Assembly: GCA_949948985.1 (NCBI GenBank)
Contig: CATLIG010000018.1
Coordinates: 1-43,997 of the forward strand
Direction of reading: 5' to 3'
DNA: 43,997 nucleotides
From: an uncultured Clostridia bacterium
GTDB taxonomy: Bacteria; Bacillota; Clostridia; Lachnospirales; CAG-274
In this document: positions 7,081-16,414 of the stretch, piece by piece
Position numbering within the stretch: position 1 is the first letter of the stretch
Layout: each line of letters opens with the position of its first letter
The notes under the pieces: generated by a model
The model's input: only the letters and a program-made list of their open reading frames with translations
Databases searched by the model: none
Told to the model about the DNA's origin: nothing
Program-made: the position numbers and the translations under genes

Positions 7081-7127
7081 AAATTAAACTGTTTGATTTT
7101 TTAAATTCAAATGGTTTAATTTTTTTA
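7081..7127 (+). terminator. Terminator of the XRE operon
   Basis: AAATTAAACTGTTTGA (7081-7096) pairs with TTCAAATGGTTTAATTT (7106-7122) with one G-T wobble and one mismatch, followed by a T run on the plus strand. It lies 20 nt after the membrane-protein stop. Confidence 0.8.
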
Positions 7128-7194
7128 TTATAATAATTTTATTATTAGAACGGTTCTAAAATAGGTATGTTAAGAAAATATTAATTTTTGTAAA

Positions 7195-7269
7195 ATAACA
7201 CCACTTTACAGATTTTTAAAATAAAAAAAGCAATGTCATTAAGTTAAGCTTAATGACATTGCTTTTTTT
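7195..7269. terminator. Bidirectional hairpin terminator within dispersed repeat, copy 2
   Basis: GCAATGTCATTAAG (7230-7243) and CTTAATGACATTGC (7249-7262) form a perfect 14-bp stem with a 5-nt loop. It is flanked by As on the left and Ts on the right, so it can end transcription from both sides. It lies between the plus-strand XRE operon and the 3' end of the minus-strand ribF operon. The CCACTTTACAGATTT block at 7201-7215 and one hairpin arm recur inverted at 121-211. Confidence 0.8.
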
Positions 7270-7342
7270 AACAGGTTTTTTTATTGACACATTAAAGGGT
7301 CTTTCTAACAGCAACATAAGACATAAAAAATTAACCAACTTG

Positions 7343-8251
7343 TTAAAACATTTTAAAAGCACATTCTATATCTTTGGAAATCTGATTTTTTAGTTCATCT
7401 ACAGAAACAAACTTTTGTTCATTACGTATAAAACCGTAAAAAAGTACTTTTATTTCTTTGCCATATAAATCAGCGCTTAATCCAATAATATAAGTTTCGA
7501 CAGTTTTCTTCTTTCCACCGACAGTAGGATTTTTCCCAATATTTGTAATACTTTTATATATATTTCCATTATATATTGTTTTTGTAAGGTAAACCCCGTC
7601 ATCAGGTAAAAGTTTATAATCAGGAGCTACAATGTTAGCTGTAGGAAAATCTATCTTTCGACCTATCTTTCGACCCTCCGTAACCTTACCTAAAATAAAA
7701 TAAGGGCTTCCAAGAAGTCTTTGTGTTTCAATAAAGTTTCTTTCTTCTATACACCTTCGTATACGTGTACTGCTTACACGTATGCCATTATCCATTACAG
7801 ACAAGATTTTTATTACTTCTGCGCCTTTTCTGTCACCTATCTCTTTAAGAAGATTGAAATCGCCTTTTCTGTTTTTTCCAAAACAATAATCTTCTCCCAC
7901 AACAAGAACTTTACATTTTAAATTATTAAAAATAAAATCAGCGAAATCTTCCGGTTCCTTATTTGCAAAATCTTTCGTAAAAGGAAATTGAACCAATTCG
8001 TCAATACCAAGCTCCTCAATAATCCGCTCTTTTTCATAGCAAGAAAAAATCGTTTGAAACCCCTCGGAATTAAAAAATGTTTTAGGATGCGGAAAAAAAG
8101 AAAATACAATTGATTTAAGAGAATATTTTTCCGCATATTGTTTTATAGAAGAAATCAACTTCCTATGACCAAGATGAATTCCGTCAAAATTACCCAAAGT
8201 AATAGCAGTATATCTGCTTTCATCTATATTTTTATTCTTCACAACCTTCAT
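7343..8251 (-). CDS. ribF: Bifunctional riboflavin kinase/FMN adenylyltransferase
   Basis: Makes FMN and then FAD. The 302-aa protein has an N-terminal nucleotidyltransferase domain with GNFDGIHLGH (20-29) and the SSTRIR motif, and a C-terminal flavokinase domain with GRKIGRKIDFPTANI and TNIGKNPTVGG. AGGAG lies upstream of the ATG at 8251. It is the last gene of the nusA-infB operon, as in many Firmicutes, 10 nt after truB, and is followed by a bidirectional hairpin terminator. No FMN riboswitch is seen, so it is probably expressed with the operon. Confidence 0.96.
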   Translation of the reverse strand: MKVVKNKNIDESRYTAITLGNFDGIHLGHRKLISSIKQYAEKYSLKSIVFSFFPHPKTFFNSEGFQTIFSCYEKERIIEELGIDELVQFPFTKDFANKEPEDFADFIFNNLKCKVLVVGEDYCFGKNRKGDFNLLKEIGDRKGAEVIKILSVMDNGIRVSSTRIRRCIEERNFIETQRLLGSPYFILGKVTEGRKIGRKIDFPTANIVAPDYKLLPDDGVYLTKTIYNGNIYKSITNIGKNPTVGGKKKTVETYIIGLSADLYGKEIKVLFYGFIRNEQKFVSVDELKNQISKDIECAFKMF

Positions 8252-8261
8252 AACGCTACTC

Positions 8262-9158
8262 CTAAATTAACATAGTCAACGGTTTTATAAAACTTCCAAA
8301 AAACTGATAAATTCCAATAATCCTGCCTTGATAATCATATACAAGAATTTTTTCATTTTCAATAAAATCTTTTTTATCCATAAAATTAATACTCAGTCTA
8401 TTTCCATTATATAAATATTTGTTTCCGCTTTCAAAAACATTTACTTTAGGATATCCTGATAAAACTCTGTCAATCGGCTTCAAAATTTCGTTTATTTTTC
8501 CAACGGAAACAATCTGTTTAAAATCTTCAATTTTAATACTGTCATTAATATAAAACTGACCGGCTCTTGTTCTTACAAGTGAAGCCATACAGCCTCCACA
8601 ACTAAGTTTCTCACCAATATCATTACATAATGTGCGTATATATGTACCTTTAGAACAAAGTACTGTAAAAACAATTCTATTAGCTGAAATAAATTCATCT
8701 ATATTTATATCAAATATTTTTATAAAACGTTTTTTTCGTTCTATCTCCTCACCTTTTCTTGCGAGTTCATACATTTTTCTGCCATTTATTTTTACAGCAG
8801 AATACATTGGAGGAATTTGATAATACCCTCCTTTAAATCCCATAATAACTGATTTAATATCATCAATATTAATATTAACATCAGATTTTCTTAAAATTTC
8901 TCCTGTAATATCCTGAGTATTTGTTGAAATTCCAAGAAGAAGCTCCGCCTTATATTCTTTTACATCTGAAGCTATATAATCAGCTATTTTAGTTGCCTTA
9001 CCTATACATATAGGCAAAACACCGCAAGCATCAGGGTCAAGAGTTCCTGTATGCCCTGTTTTTACTTTTCCAAGTGTTTTACGTACAATATTTACAACAT
9101 CATGAGAAGTAAAACCTTTTTCTTTGTTAATATTTATAACTCCGATTAAATTATTCAT
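8262..9158 (-). CDS. truB: tRNA pseudouridine(55) synthase
   Basis: Isomerises U55 in the T-loop of tRNAs. The 298-aa protein has the catalytic motif GHTGTLDPDACGVLP with Asp41, the KATK motif and the C-terminal region typical of TruB. Its ATG overlaps the end of nrnA by 8 bp and the SD is weak (AAGAG), which suggests translational coupling. The position between nrnA and ribF is the usual one in this operon. Confidence 0.96.
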   Translation of the reverse strand: MNNLIGVININKEKGFTSHDVVNIVRKTLGKVKTGHTGTLDPDACGVLPICIGKATKIADYIASDVKEYKAELLLGISTNTQDITGEILRKSDVNINIDDIKSVIMGFKGGYYQIPPMYSAVKINGRKMYELARKGEEIERKKRFIKIFDINIDEFISANRIVFTVLCSKGTYIRTLCNDIGEKLSCGGCMASLVRTRAGQFYINDSIKIEDFKQIVSVGKINEILKPIDRVLSGYPKVNVFESGNKYLYNGNRLSINFMDKKDFIENEKILVYDYQGRIIGIYQFFGSFIKPLTMLI

Positions 9159-10110
9159 TACTGTTCAGCTCTTTTTTTATTTTATCAAGAACCACCGACA
9201 GAGTCATAGCAATATTTCCTTCAAAATCCGCTCCTGCTGCAAAAAGATGACCTCCGCCTCCAAAATCTGACGCTATTTTATTAACGTCTGTTTTTTTAGA
9301 GCGCAAACTTAATTTGCATAAATTATGACCCTTTTCATATATAAAAACAGAAATAGAAATACCTTGTATATTTAAAATATACTCCGCAATTCCATCCAAA
9401 TCTTTGCTTGTAGCTTTACAAGACTCAAGCTCTTCGGCGTTTAAAGTTGTATACGCTATTTCTCCGTCAGTCTTTAAATTATTAAGAGCATTTTTAAAAA
9501 CCTCAACCTCAACCGGTGTACGTTCATATAATACTCTATCTTGAACTGCGGAATGATTAATTCCAAAATCAATAAGTATTCCGCCTATTTCCATAGTTTT
9601 TTTACTTGTTGAATTATATTTAAAACCAAACGTGTCTGTAACAATTCCTGTATATAAAGCCTCAGCGATATTTTTATCAATAACACAGAAATTTTTGATA
9701 ATTTCATATACCACTTCGCATGAAGAAGACGCTGTACCGACAACAATATTGTTATCAGCAAAATTATCATTACTTATATGATGGTCAATATTAAATGTTG
9801 TTTTCGCTCTATCAAAAACTTTTTCCGCGTCACCCAGTCTGTGCTTATCTCCGCAATCGACAGCTATAAATACATCTGGTTCAATTTTATCATAATCGTC
9901 ATTATAAATATATTCCGTACCCTTGATAAAATCAAATTTTTCCGAATATTTTCCAATAAGGACAATGGGCTTCGCTCCTATTTCGGCCACAGCCATAGCA
10001 AGCCCCAACGCCGCGCCTACAGCGTCGCCGTCAGGATTTGTATGAGCTGAAATAACAACATTTTTACCTTTACTCCAAATCTCATAAATTTCAGTTGAAA
10101 ATGTTTCCAT
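9151..10110 (-). CDS. nrnA: DHH-family oligoribonuclease / pAp phosphatase
   Basis: A 319-aa DHH-DHHA1 phosphoesterase. Metal-binding motifs: AHTNPDGDAVG (22-32), VDCGD (around 84-88) and IDHHISND (108-115, the DHH motif); the DHHA1 domain ends with GGGGHLFAAG. In Bacillus the orthologue degrades nano-RNAs and 3'-phosphoadenosine 5'-phosphate. AAGGAGG precedes the ATG at 10110. It lies in the standard rbfA-nrnA-truB order, linking RNA turnover with ribosome maturation. Both activities are inferred from family knowledge. Confidence 0.93.
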   Translation of the reverse strand: METFSTEIYEIWSKGKNVVISAHTNPDGDAVGAALGLAMAVAEIGAKPIVLIGKYSEKFDFIKGTEYIYNDDYDKIEPDVFIAVDCGDKHRLGDAEKVFDRAKTTFNIDHHISNDNFADNNIVVGTASSSCEVVYEIIKNFCVIDKNIAEALYTGIVTDTFGFKYNSTSKKTMEIGGILIDFGINHSAVQDRVLYERTPVEVEVFKNALNNLKTDGEIAYTTLNAEELESCKATSKDLDGIAEYILNIQGISISVFIYEKGHNLCKLSLRSKKTDVNKIASDFGGGGHLFAAGADFEGNIAMTLSVVLDKIKKELNSNE

Positions 10111-10134
10111 AAAAATTCCTCCTTAAATCAAAAA

Positions 10135-10515
10135 TCAATCATTTGTATTATTATCTTTATTATTATCAGAATTGTTTATGTCATCAATTATTTTAGAAAT
10201 TTTAAAACTATACTCAAGAGAATCATCAAGTATAAATTTAAGTTCAGGAGTATTTCTCAGATTAATTCTTTCAGCAACTTGTTTTCTTATGAAGCCGGAA
10301 GCATTTTTTAGACCTTCAAGTGTTTCCTTTTTCTTTTCATCATCACCTAAAATACTTATAAATATTTTACAGTATTTTAAATCATTTGTTGTTTCTGTTT
10401 TAAGAACACTTGTAATAATGCCTATTCTAGGGTCTTTAAGCTCCGAACGTATAATCTCAGAAACTTCTTTTTTTATTTCATCATTAATTCGAATCATTCT
10501 GTTATTAGTTTTCAT
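10135..10515 (-). CDS. rbfA: 30S ribosome-binding factor A
   Basis: A 126-aa KH-fold assembly factor that helps mature the 5' end of 16S rRNA. The core shows RIRN-like INDEIKKEVSEIIRSELKDP followed by RIGIITSVLKTETTNDLKY, IFISILGDDEKKKETLEGLK and RNTPELKFILDDSLEYSFKI, all typical of RbfA. The C-terminus is an unusual Asn/Asp-rich tail of about 15 residues. It lies 31 nt after infB in the classic operon. Confidence 0.95.
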   Translation of the reverse strand: MKTNNRMIRINDEIKKEVSEIIRSELKDPRIGIITSVLKTETTNDLKYCKIFISILGDDEKKKETLEGLKNASGFIRKQVAERINLRNTPELKFILDDSLEYSFKISKIIDDINNSDNNKDNNTND

Positions 10516-10545
10516 AATACCACACCGCCTAAATATACATTATTT

Positions 10546-12666
10546 TTATTGAGGTATCTCCTCCATAATAAATGCCTCAACTGTATCTCCTTCTTTAATA
10601 TCATTAAATTTATTAAAAAGAAGACCACATTCATAACCACTGTTTACTTCTTTAACATCATCTTTAAATCTTCTAAGTGCGGCAAGTTCTCCATCATAAA
10701 CAACTTTACCATCTCTTACTATCCTAATCTGACAATTTCTTGTAATTTTACCGTCAAGGACATAAGAACCGCCTATTGTACCAACTCCAGACGCTTTAAA
10801 TAATTGTCTGATTTCAGCGTGACCAATTACCTTTTCTTCATATACAGGATCAAGCATACCTTTCATAGCAGCGGTAATATCTTCTATAGCGTTATAAATA
10901 ACACGATAAAGTCTTATATCTACTTTCTGGTCATCAGCCACAAGTTTTGCTGATGGTTCAGGTCTTACATTAAATCCTATAATAATAGCGTTTGAGGCAC
11001 TGGCAAGCATAACATCCGATTCAGTAACAGCTCCTACGCCTCCGTGAATTGTTTTTATACGCACTTCCTCATTGGAAAGCTTTTCAAGACTCATTTTAAC
11101 AGCCTCAACAGAACCTTGCACATCCGCTTTTATTACAATATTAAGCTCTTTAACGTTGCCTGCCTGAATTTGACTGAATAAATCATCAAGAGAAACCTTT
11201 TGATGAGTGTTTTTAAGCATATCTTCTCTGCCTTTAGCTATTATTGATTCCGCCACTTGTCTTGCCTGTTTCTCATTTTTAGCCACATAAAACATATCTC
11301 CCGCTTGTGGAACCTCTGAAAGACCTAATATTTCAACAGGAACAGATGGACCCGCTTTTTTTACCTTTTGCCCTTTGTCATTCATCATCGCTCTTATGCG
11401 TCCATAGCAAGAACCTGCAACAACAGGGTCACCTACTTTTAATGTTCCGTTCTGAACCAAAACTGTAGCAACTGAACCACGACCTTTATCAAGCTGAGCC
11501 TCAATAATTGTGCCTCTTGCTCTTTTACTTGAATTAGCCTTGAGTTCTTTTATCTCAGAAACAAGAATAATCATTTCAAGAAGCTGGTCTATACCTGTTT
11601 TGCTCATAGCTGAAACAGGTACACAAATTGTACTTCCTCCCCAGTCCTCAGCGACAAGTCCATATTCCACAAGCTCTTGTTTAACTCTGTCTGTATTAGC
11701 GTTTGGTTTATCAACCTTATTTATTGCCACAATAATTTCAACATTAGCCGCTTTTGCATGATTAATAGCCTCTATAGTCTGTGGCATAACGCCATCATCC
11801 GCAGCAACGACCAAAATGGCGATATCTGTGACTTGCGCTCCTCTCATACGCATAGCGGTAAAAGCCTCATGTCCGGGTGTATCCAAAAATGTAATCGGCT
11901 TATTGTCAATGGAAACAGTATAAGCACCTATATGCTGAGTTATACCGCCGGCCTCATTTGCTGTAACCTTACTATGTCTTATAGCATCAAGAAGAGATGT
12001 TTTACCATGATCAACATGACCCATAACCACAACAACCGGAGGTCTTTCCTCCGTATCCTCTGCCGCGTCATCATCTTCTTTAAAAGCCTCTTCAAGAAGA
12101 TCTATTTCCTCCGCTTCTTCCGCTATAACATCATAACCCTCCGCAATAATACGAGCGAACTCAAATTCAATTTCCTGGTTAATTGTTGCCATAATGCCAA
12201 TTTTCATTAAAGCCATAACAATTTCAGTAGAATTTTTTTCAAGCTTTTCAGCAAGTTCTTTAACTGTAATTTTTGACGGTAACTGAATAATCTTAATATC
12301 GTCCTCCATATCTGTATCCGATACTTCCTCCATAATTTCTTCCTGTTTTATATCATTTTGCTTATGCTTCTTTTTCTTTTTTGATTTTTGAGAAGTTTTT
12401 TCTGTTGTCTCATTTTTTTCAGAAACATTTTTTATTTCTTTATTATCAGATTTCAGATCAGTATTTTCTGTTTTGTCAGATGCCTTATTATCTTTGTTTT
12501 CCTGTTCATTTTCAGAATAAATATCAAGAACTTTATCTACAATATCATCCGATAATACGCTCATATGACTTTTTACTTCTATATCCATTTCTTTAAGTTT
12601 TTCTATTAAATCTTTACTTCCTATATTTAAAGTTTTAGCTAATTCGTGTACTCTTGTTTTTGACAA
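10546..12666 (-). CDS. infB: Translation initiation factor IF-2
   Basis: GTPase that places initiator tRNA on the 30S subunit. The 706-aa protein has a short IF2_N motif ([13 protein letters not shown]), a charged Lys/Glu-rich linker (about 55-120), a second IF2_N segment, then the G domain with G1 GHVDHGKTS (216-224), G3 DTPGHEAF and G4 NKVD, followed by domains II-IV. I moved the start to TTG at 12666: GGAGG sits 8 nt before it, while the TTG at 12681 contains that site. It follows the L7Ae-like gene by 41 nt. Confidence 0.96.
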   Translation of the reverse strand: MSKTRVHELAKTLNIGSKDLIEKLKEMDIEVKSHMSVLSDDIVDKVLDIYSENEQENKDNKASDKTENTDLKSDNKEIKNVSEKNETTEKTSQKSKKKKKHKQNDIKQEEIMEEVSDTDMEDDIKIIQLPSKITVKELAEKLEKNSTEIVMALMKIGIMATINQEIEFEFARIIAEGYDVIAEEAEEIDLLEEAFKEDDDAAEDTEERPPVVVVMGHVDHGKTSLLDAIRHSKVTANEAGGITQHIGAYTVSIDNKPITFLDTPGHEAFTAMRMRGAQVTDIAILVVAADDGVMPQTIEAINHAKAANVEIIVAINKVDKPNANTDRVKQELVEYGLVAEDWGGSTICVPVSAMSKTGIDQLLEMIILVSEIKELKANSSKRARGTIIEAQLDKGRGSVATVLVQNGTLKVGDPVVAGSCYGRIRAMMNDKGQKVKKAGPSVPVEILGLSEVPQAGDMFYVAKNEKQARQVAESIIAKGREDMLKNTHQKVSLDDLFSQIQAGNVKELNIVIKADVQGSVEAVKMSLEKLSNEEVRIKTIHGGVGAVTESDVMLASASNAIIIGFNVRPEPSAKLVADDQKVDIRLYRVIYNAIEDITAAMKGMLDPVYEEKVIGHAEIRQLFKASGVGTIGGSYVLDGKITRNCQIRIVRDGKVVYDGELAALRRFKDDVKEVNSGYECGLLFNKFNDIKEGDTVEAFIMEEIPQ

Positions 12667-12707
12667 AAATAACACCTCCAAATCTATTATACCAATATTA
12701 CAAATAA

Positions 12708-13010
12708 CTATAATTCCAAAAGTTCATTTATTTTAACGGCAAAATTTTCATCACACACAGCAATAACAGCTCTAAAATCTTTGCCGATAGCTTTTCCTAT
12801 TTCTTCCTTTGTTCCTATAGACACAGCGGAAATATTATAGTAAAAAGCTTTATTAATAAATTTTTCCTTTGTATTATCTGACGAGTCCTCGGCAATAATA
12901 ATAAGCAAAGCCGAGCCGTTTTGTAAAGCTTTTTCACAAGATAACTCGCCGGAAACAAGTTTTCCCGCCCTTTGACATAAAGACAGCATTGATAAAATTT
13001 TTTTATTCAT
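12708..13010 (-). CDS. L7Ae-family ribosomal protein (YlxQ-like)
   Basis: A 100-aa L7Ae/L30e-fold protein: [14 protein letters not shown], then [17 protein letters not shown] and a C-terminal [18 protein letters not shown]. Bacterial members bind kink-turn RNA. It sits between ylxR and infB, the standard place for YlxQ. ATG at 13010 overlaps the end of ylxR by 8 bp and gives the family's usual N-terminus; an in-frame ATG at 13028 is also possible and neither has a strong SD, so coupling to ylxR is likely. Confidence 0.9.
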   Translation of the reverse strand: MNKKILSMLSLCQRAGKLVSGELSCEKALQNGSALLIIIAEDSSDNTKEKFINKAFYYNISAVSIGTKEEIGKAIGKDFRAVIAVCDENFAVKINELLEL

Positions 13011-13275
13011 TATTTTTTTCCAGCTCATTTCTTAAATTCTTGTATATTTCCTTAGGTACAGCCATTTTAAAAGACCTTTCAAAACCTCTGTTTTTGTGCG
13101 CTTTTTCAACGCATTCCATATTAGGGCATACATAAGCACCTCTTCCGGATTTTTTACCGGTAAAATCAATAAAAAATTCATCATCATCATTTTTTACAAT
13201 TCTGATAAGCTCTTTTTTACTTTTCATTTCTTGACATCCGGTACATTTTCTTAAAGGAACCCTACGTGTTTTCAT
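13003..13275 (-). CDS. ylxR: YlxR/RnpM family RNA-binding protein
   Basis: A 90-aa basic protein with the family start KTRRVPLRKCTGCQEMKSKK and the GRGAYVCPNMECVEKA motif. The four cysteines (CxxC and CxxxxC) suggest a bound zinc. Orthologues have been described as modulators of RNase P (RnpM). The open frame extends upstream into nusA out of frame, but the real start is ATG at 13275 (or 13281) since AAGGCGG lies just before it. It lies 19 nt after nusA and overlaps the L7Ae gene. Confidence 0.92.
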   Translation of the reverse strand: MKTRRVPLRKCTGCQEMKSKKELIRIVKNDDDEFFIDFTGKKSGRGAYVCPNMECVEKAHKNRGFERSFKMAVPKEIYKNLRNELEKNNE

Positions 13276-13294
13276 AATCATCGCCGCCTTATTC

Positions 13295-14422
13295 TTATTC
13301 AAAATCTGTTTCTTCCTCAAAATATTCAGATTTATTAACAAAAATCTCCTCATTTGAGAAATCAACAAAATTTGTAAGCTTTGCCTGAGATTCACTCTTA
13401 ATATCAATTTTCCAACCTGTAAGCCTTGCGGCAAGTCTTACATTTTGACCTTCTTTTCCTATCGCTAAAGAAAGCTGATTATCAGGGACAACAACCTTAG
13501 CGCCGCATTCATTTTCACTTTTATTTATTTCAACCGCAATTACCTCTGACGGGTTAAGTGCTTCAGAAATAAATTTTTTAGGATCTTCACTCCAGTTAAT
13601 AATATCTATTTTTTCACCTTTAAGTTCATTAACAATCACATTTACTCTTGAACCATTAGGTCCCACACAAGAGCCAACGGCATCAACATTTGGATTTTTT
13701 GAGTAAACAGCCATTTTCGTTCTTGAGCCGGCTTCTCTTGAGATATTTTTAATTTCAACCGTTCCATCAAAAATTTCCGGAACCTCCAGTTCAAAAAGCC
13801 TTTTTACAAGTTCATAATGTGTTCTGCTTACAGTAATCTGAGGACCTTTTGTAGTTTGTTTGACTTCAAGTATATATACTTTTATTCTATCGTCAAATTT
13901 ATATTCTTCTGTTGCTATTTGCTCATTAAAAGGCAGTACCGCGTCAATTTTTCCAAGAGAAATAATAACGTTTCTCTTTCCTTCAACTCTTTGAACTATA
14001 CCTGTATCAATTTCACGCTCTTTAGTTACATACTCATTATAAAGTTTTTCTCTTTCAGCTTCCCTAAATTTCTGTACAACAACCTGTTTTGCTGTCTGAG
14101 CTGAAATTCTTCCAAAATTTTTCGGAGTAACCTCTATATCTACAATATCGCCATATTCATAAGTGGGATTAATTTCTCTGGCATCCTCCAAAGAAATTTC
14201 AAGAAATGCATCATAAACATCTTCTACAATTTCTTTCTGAGCATAAACCTTAACATCGCCCGTTTCTCTGTTAATATCAACTTTAATATTTTGAGAAGTA
14301 CCAAAATTCTTTTTACAGGCGGAAATCAAAGAATTTTCAATAGCTTCAAAAATTATCTCCTTATCAATACCCTTTTCTTTTTCTAAATCATTCAAAGCTC
14401 CAATCAGCTCTGCACTATCCAT
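13295..14422 (-). CDS. nusA: Transcription termination/antitermination factor NusA
   Basis: Binds RNA polymerase and nascent RNA to control pausing, termination and antitermination. The 375-aa protein has the N-terminal domain (SAELIGALNDLEKEKGIDKE), an S1 domain (around 135-200: GIVQRVEGKRNVIISLG) and the two KH domains (GPNGSRVNVIVNELKGEKID; AIGKEGQNVRLAARLTGWKI). There are no C-terminal acidic repeats, as is normal for Firmicutes. ATG at 14422 has GGGAGG 8 nt upstream, which rules out the ATG at 14443. It follows rimP by 178 nt with nothing else recognisable in the gap. Confidence 0.97.
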   Translation of the reverse strand: MDSAELIGALNDLEKEKGIDKEIIFEAIENSLISACKKNFGTSQNIKVDINRETGDVKVYAQKEIVEDVYDAFLEISLEDAREINPTYEYGDIVDIEVTPKNFGRISAQTAKQVVVQKFREAEREKLYNEYVTKEREIDTGIVQRVEGKRNVIISLGKIDAVLPFNEQIATEEYKFDDRIKVYILEVKQTTKGPQITVSRTHYELVKRLFELEVPEIFDGTVEIKNISREAGSRTKMAVYSKNPNVDAVGSCVGPNGSRVNVIVNELKGEKIDIINWSEDPKKFISEALNPSEVIAVEINKSENECGAKVVVPDNQLSLAIGKEGQNVRLAARLTGWKIDIKSESQAKLTNFVDFSNEEIFVNKSEYFEEETDFE

Positions 14423-14600
14423 TTTCTTATCCTCCCAAAACATAATAACTGAAAATCATATATATTTTAATTTGAAAAATATAATTTCATTAAAAACAAT
14501 TTATTTGATTAAACTGAATTTTATTGTTTCATCCCAAAATTTTGCGGATTATTGTAATTGCCGCTAAAGCGATATTTTAAAATATCTGCATACTATAAAA

Positions 14601-15062
14601 TTAAAATACAACCGCAAGCCTGCATGATGCAACATCTTTTTTATCAAAGGAAAGCTCTTCTCCACTTTCCTCAATAACAATTTTATCATCAATAAGACCA
14701 ATAAGCTTTCCTTGTATTTGCTTGACATTATTAACAGACTTATAAAATTTAATATCAACAAGCCTGCCTTTATATTTTACATATTCAAAGTCTTTTTTTA
14801 GAATCCTGTCTATTCCAGGTGAACTTACTTCAAGGATATAGGCTTCTTCAATAAAATCATCTTTTTCAAGTTCCGCTTCCAAAGCACGGCTTATAATTTC
14901 ACAGTCATCAATAGTTATTCCACCCTCTTTATCAGCATAAACTCTTAAATATTTATTAGGTCCCTCTTTGACAAACTCAACTTCAACAAGTTCATATCCA
15001 TTATCATTAATAAAAGATATCAGTTTTTCTTCCACCTTAGACTCTATATCCTTGGACTTCAT
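14601..15062 (-). CDS. rimP: Ribosome maturation factor RimP
   Basis: A 153-aa factor for 30S subunit maturation. It shows the N-terminal alpha-beta domain (ELVEVEFVKEGPNKYLRVY; ITIDDCEIISRALEAELE), the YILEVSSPGIDRIL motif and the C-terminal SH3-like domain (IDDKIVIEE). AAGGAG lies before the ATG. It is the first gene of the nusA-infB operon; the promoter is likely in 15063-15165 but I see no clear -35/-10 pair there. Confidence 0.95.
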   Translation of the reverse strand: MKSKDIESKVEEKLISFINDNGYELVEVEFVKEGPNKYLRVYADKEGGITIDDCEIISRALEAELEKDDFIEEAYILEVSSPGIDRILKKDFEYVKYKGRLVDIKFYKSVNNVKQIQGKLIGLIDDKIVIEESGEELSFDKKDVASCRLAVVF

Positions 15063-15171
15063 TAAATCAACTCCTTAAAAAATAGCCTTAAATCTATAAA
15101 TTAAACTAATATATTCGGTTGTTTATATAAAACGATAATTTTTTAATTATATTTTTTGCGACTGCCTACAT

Positions 15172-15201
15172 AAAAAATCAAGAGTGGGTATCCCCACTCT
15201 T
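15172..15201 (-). terminator. Terminator of the pyr operon
   Basis: AAGAGTGGGG (from 15201) pairs with CCCACTCTT (ending 15180) with a tiny loop, followed on the minus strand by GA and six Ts (15177-15172). It separates the pyr operon from rimP. Confidence 0.9.
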
Positions 15202-15289
15202 CCTGATGTCACTTCTTTTAAAATAATTATACCACCAATATTTTCTTAATGCAATAGTTTATTTCAAAATTTTACACAATTTTATAAAT

Positions 15290-15447
15290 GACCTGTTCAA
15301 TAATCTAAGTAATAACGATTGTCAAAAAATTTTTCGTCAATCTTCACTTAATTTTCTTGAGATGTCTGGAAAGTTACTGCAAAAATTAAGTTTCTTATAA
15401 CAAAAAATTTCTTGTCATCTGTAATCACTCAGGTTTCCGAACAGGTC
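15290..15447. mobile_element. MITE-A copy 1 (158 bp)
   Basis: It begins GACCTGTTC and ends GAACAGGTC; the whole element is an imperfect palindrome. Its minus strand (CTGTTCGGAAACCTGAGTGA...) aligns along most of its length with the copy at 29908-30063, including TTAATTTTTG and TAACTTTC blocks. No ORF. It lies between pyrD and the operon terminator. Confidence 0.75.
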
Positions 15448-15508
15448 TATTATAAGAACAGTTTTATAACAATTCACGAGATTTTTATTATTTCGATATA
15501 ATAAATTT

Positions 15509-16414
15509 TTACTCAATAATACCTCTTATATCAGAAATATCAGAAACATCATATTTTTTCATATAGTTTTCAATTCCGTCAATAACCTCCATAGTAGCAA
15601 AAGGATTGGCAAAATTAGCCGTACCAACAGAAATACCTGTAGCTCCCGCCATAATAAACTCAACAGCGTCTTCACCGTTTGAGATTCCTCCCATACCTAT
15701 AATAGGCAATTTAACAGCTTTGCTTACCTGATAAACCATTCTTACAGCAACAGGCTTTACAGCAGGACCGCTCATACCGCCAATTTTATTTGCGAGAACA
15801 GTTTTTCTCCTATAAATATCAATTTTCATACCTGTAAGAGTGTTAATAAGAGATAATGCGTCTGCTCCGCCGTTTTCAGCCGCCTTTGCAATAAGTACAA
15901 TATCGGTTACATTTGGACTTAATTTAACAATTAAAGGCTTATCAGCGTATTTTTTTACTTCAGAAACCACCTTTTCCACCATAGACGGTTCTGTACCAAA
16001 AGCCATTCCGCCTTCTGCGACATTAGGACAGGAAATATTAAGCTCAAGCAAATCAACATCTTGTCCATTCAGTGCCTTTACAACATTAATATATTCCTCA
16101 ATAGTATGTCCGCATACATTTACAATAACTTTTGTATCAAACTGTCTTAAAAAAGGAATATCTTCTTTTATAAAATATTCAACTCCCGGATTCTGAAGAC
16201 CGACACTATTAAGCATACCTCCGTATACCTCCGCAATTCTGGGAGATATATTACCATTCCACGGTTTATCCGCAACTCCTTTCACAACAACAGCGCCAAG
16301 CCTGTTAATATCAATAAACTCAGAATATTCACGTCCACTTCCAAAAGTACCGGAGGCAGTCATAACAGGATTTTTAAGTTCAACTCCTGCAATATTGACT
16401 TTAGTACTAATCAT
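15509..16414 (-). CDS. pyrD: Dihydroorotate dehydrogenase, class 1B catalytic subunit
   Basis: Oxidises dihydroorotate to orotate with FMN, passing electrons through PyrK to NAD+. The 301-aa barrel has ASGTFGSGREY, the catalytic Cys129 in NISCPNVAEGG, and the phosphate-binding GMGGISNGEDAVEF and GATGISVGTA near the C-terminus. ATG at 16414 is placed 9 nt after GGAGGAGG and overlaps the pyrK stop by 8 bp; the longer open frame to 16450 has no such signal. It is the last gene of the pyr operon. Class 1B is supported by the adjacent pyrK. Confidence 0.95.
   Translation of the reverse strand: MISTKVNIAGVELKNPVMTASGTFGSGREYSEFIDINRLGAVVVKGVADKPWNGNISPRIAEVYGGMLNSVGLQNPGVEYFIKEDIPFLRQFDTKVIVNVCGHTIEEYINVVKALNGQDVDLLELNISCPNVAEGGMAFGTEPSMVEKVVSEVKKYADKPLIVKLSPNVTDIVLIAKAAENGGADALSLINTLTGMKIDIYRRKTVLANKIGGMSGPAVKPVAVRMVYQVSKAVKLPIIGMGGISNGEDAVEFIMAGATGISVGTANFANPFATMEVIDGIENYMKKYDVSDISDIRGIIE

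Noticed and set aside
11677-12210. 177-aa plus-strand ORF inside infB
   Set aside because: Antisense shadow of the IF-2 G domain, rich in Cys/His/Asn, with no start signal.
14443-14600. Gene or RNA in the rimP-nusA gap
   Set aside because: No ORF with a start signal and no convincing hairpin with a T-tract.
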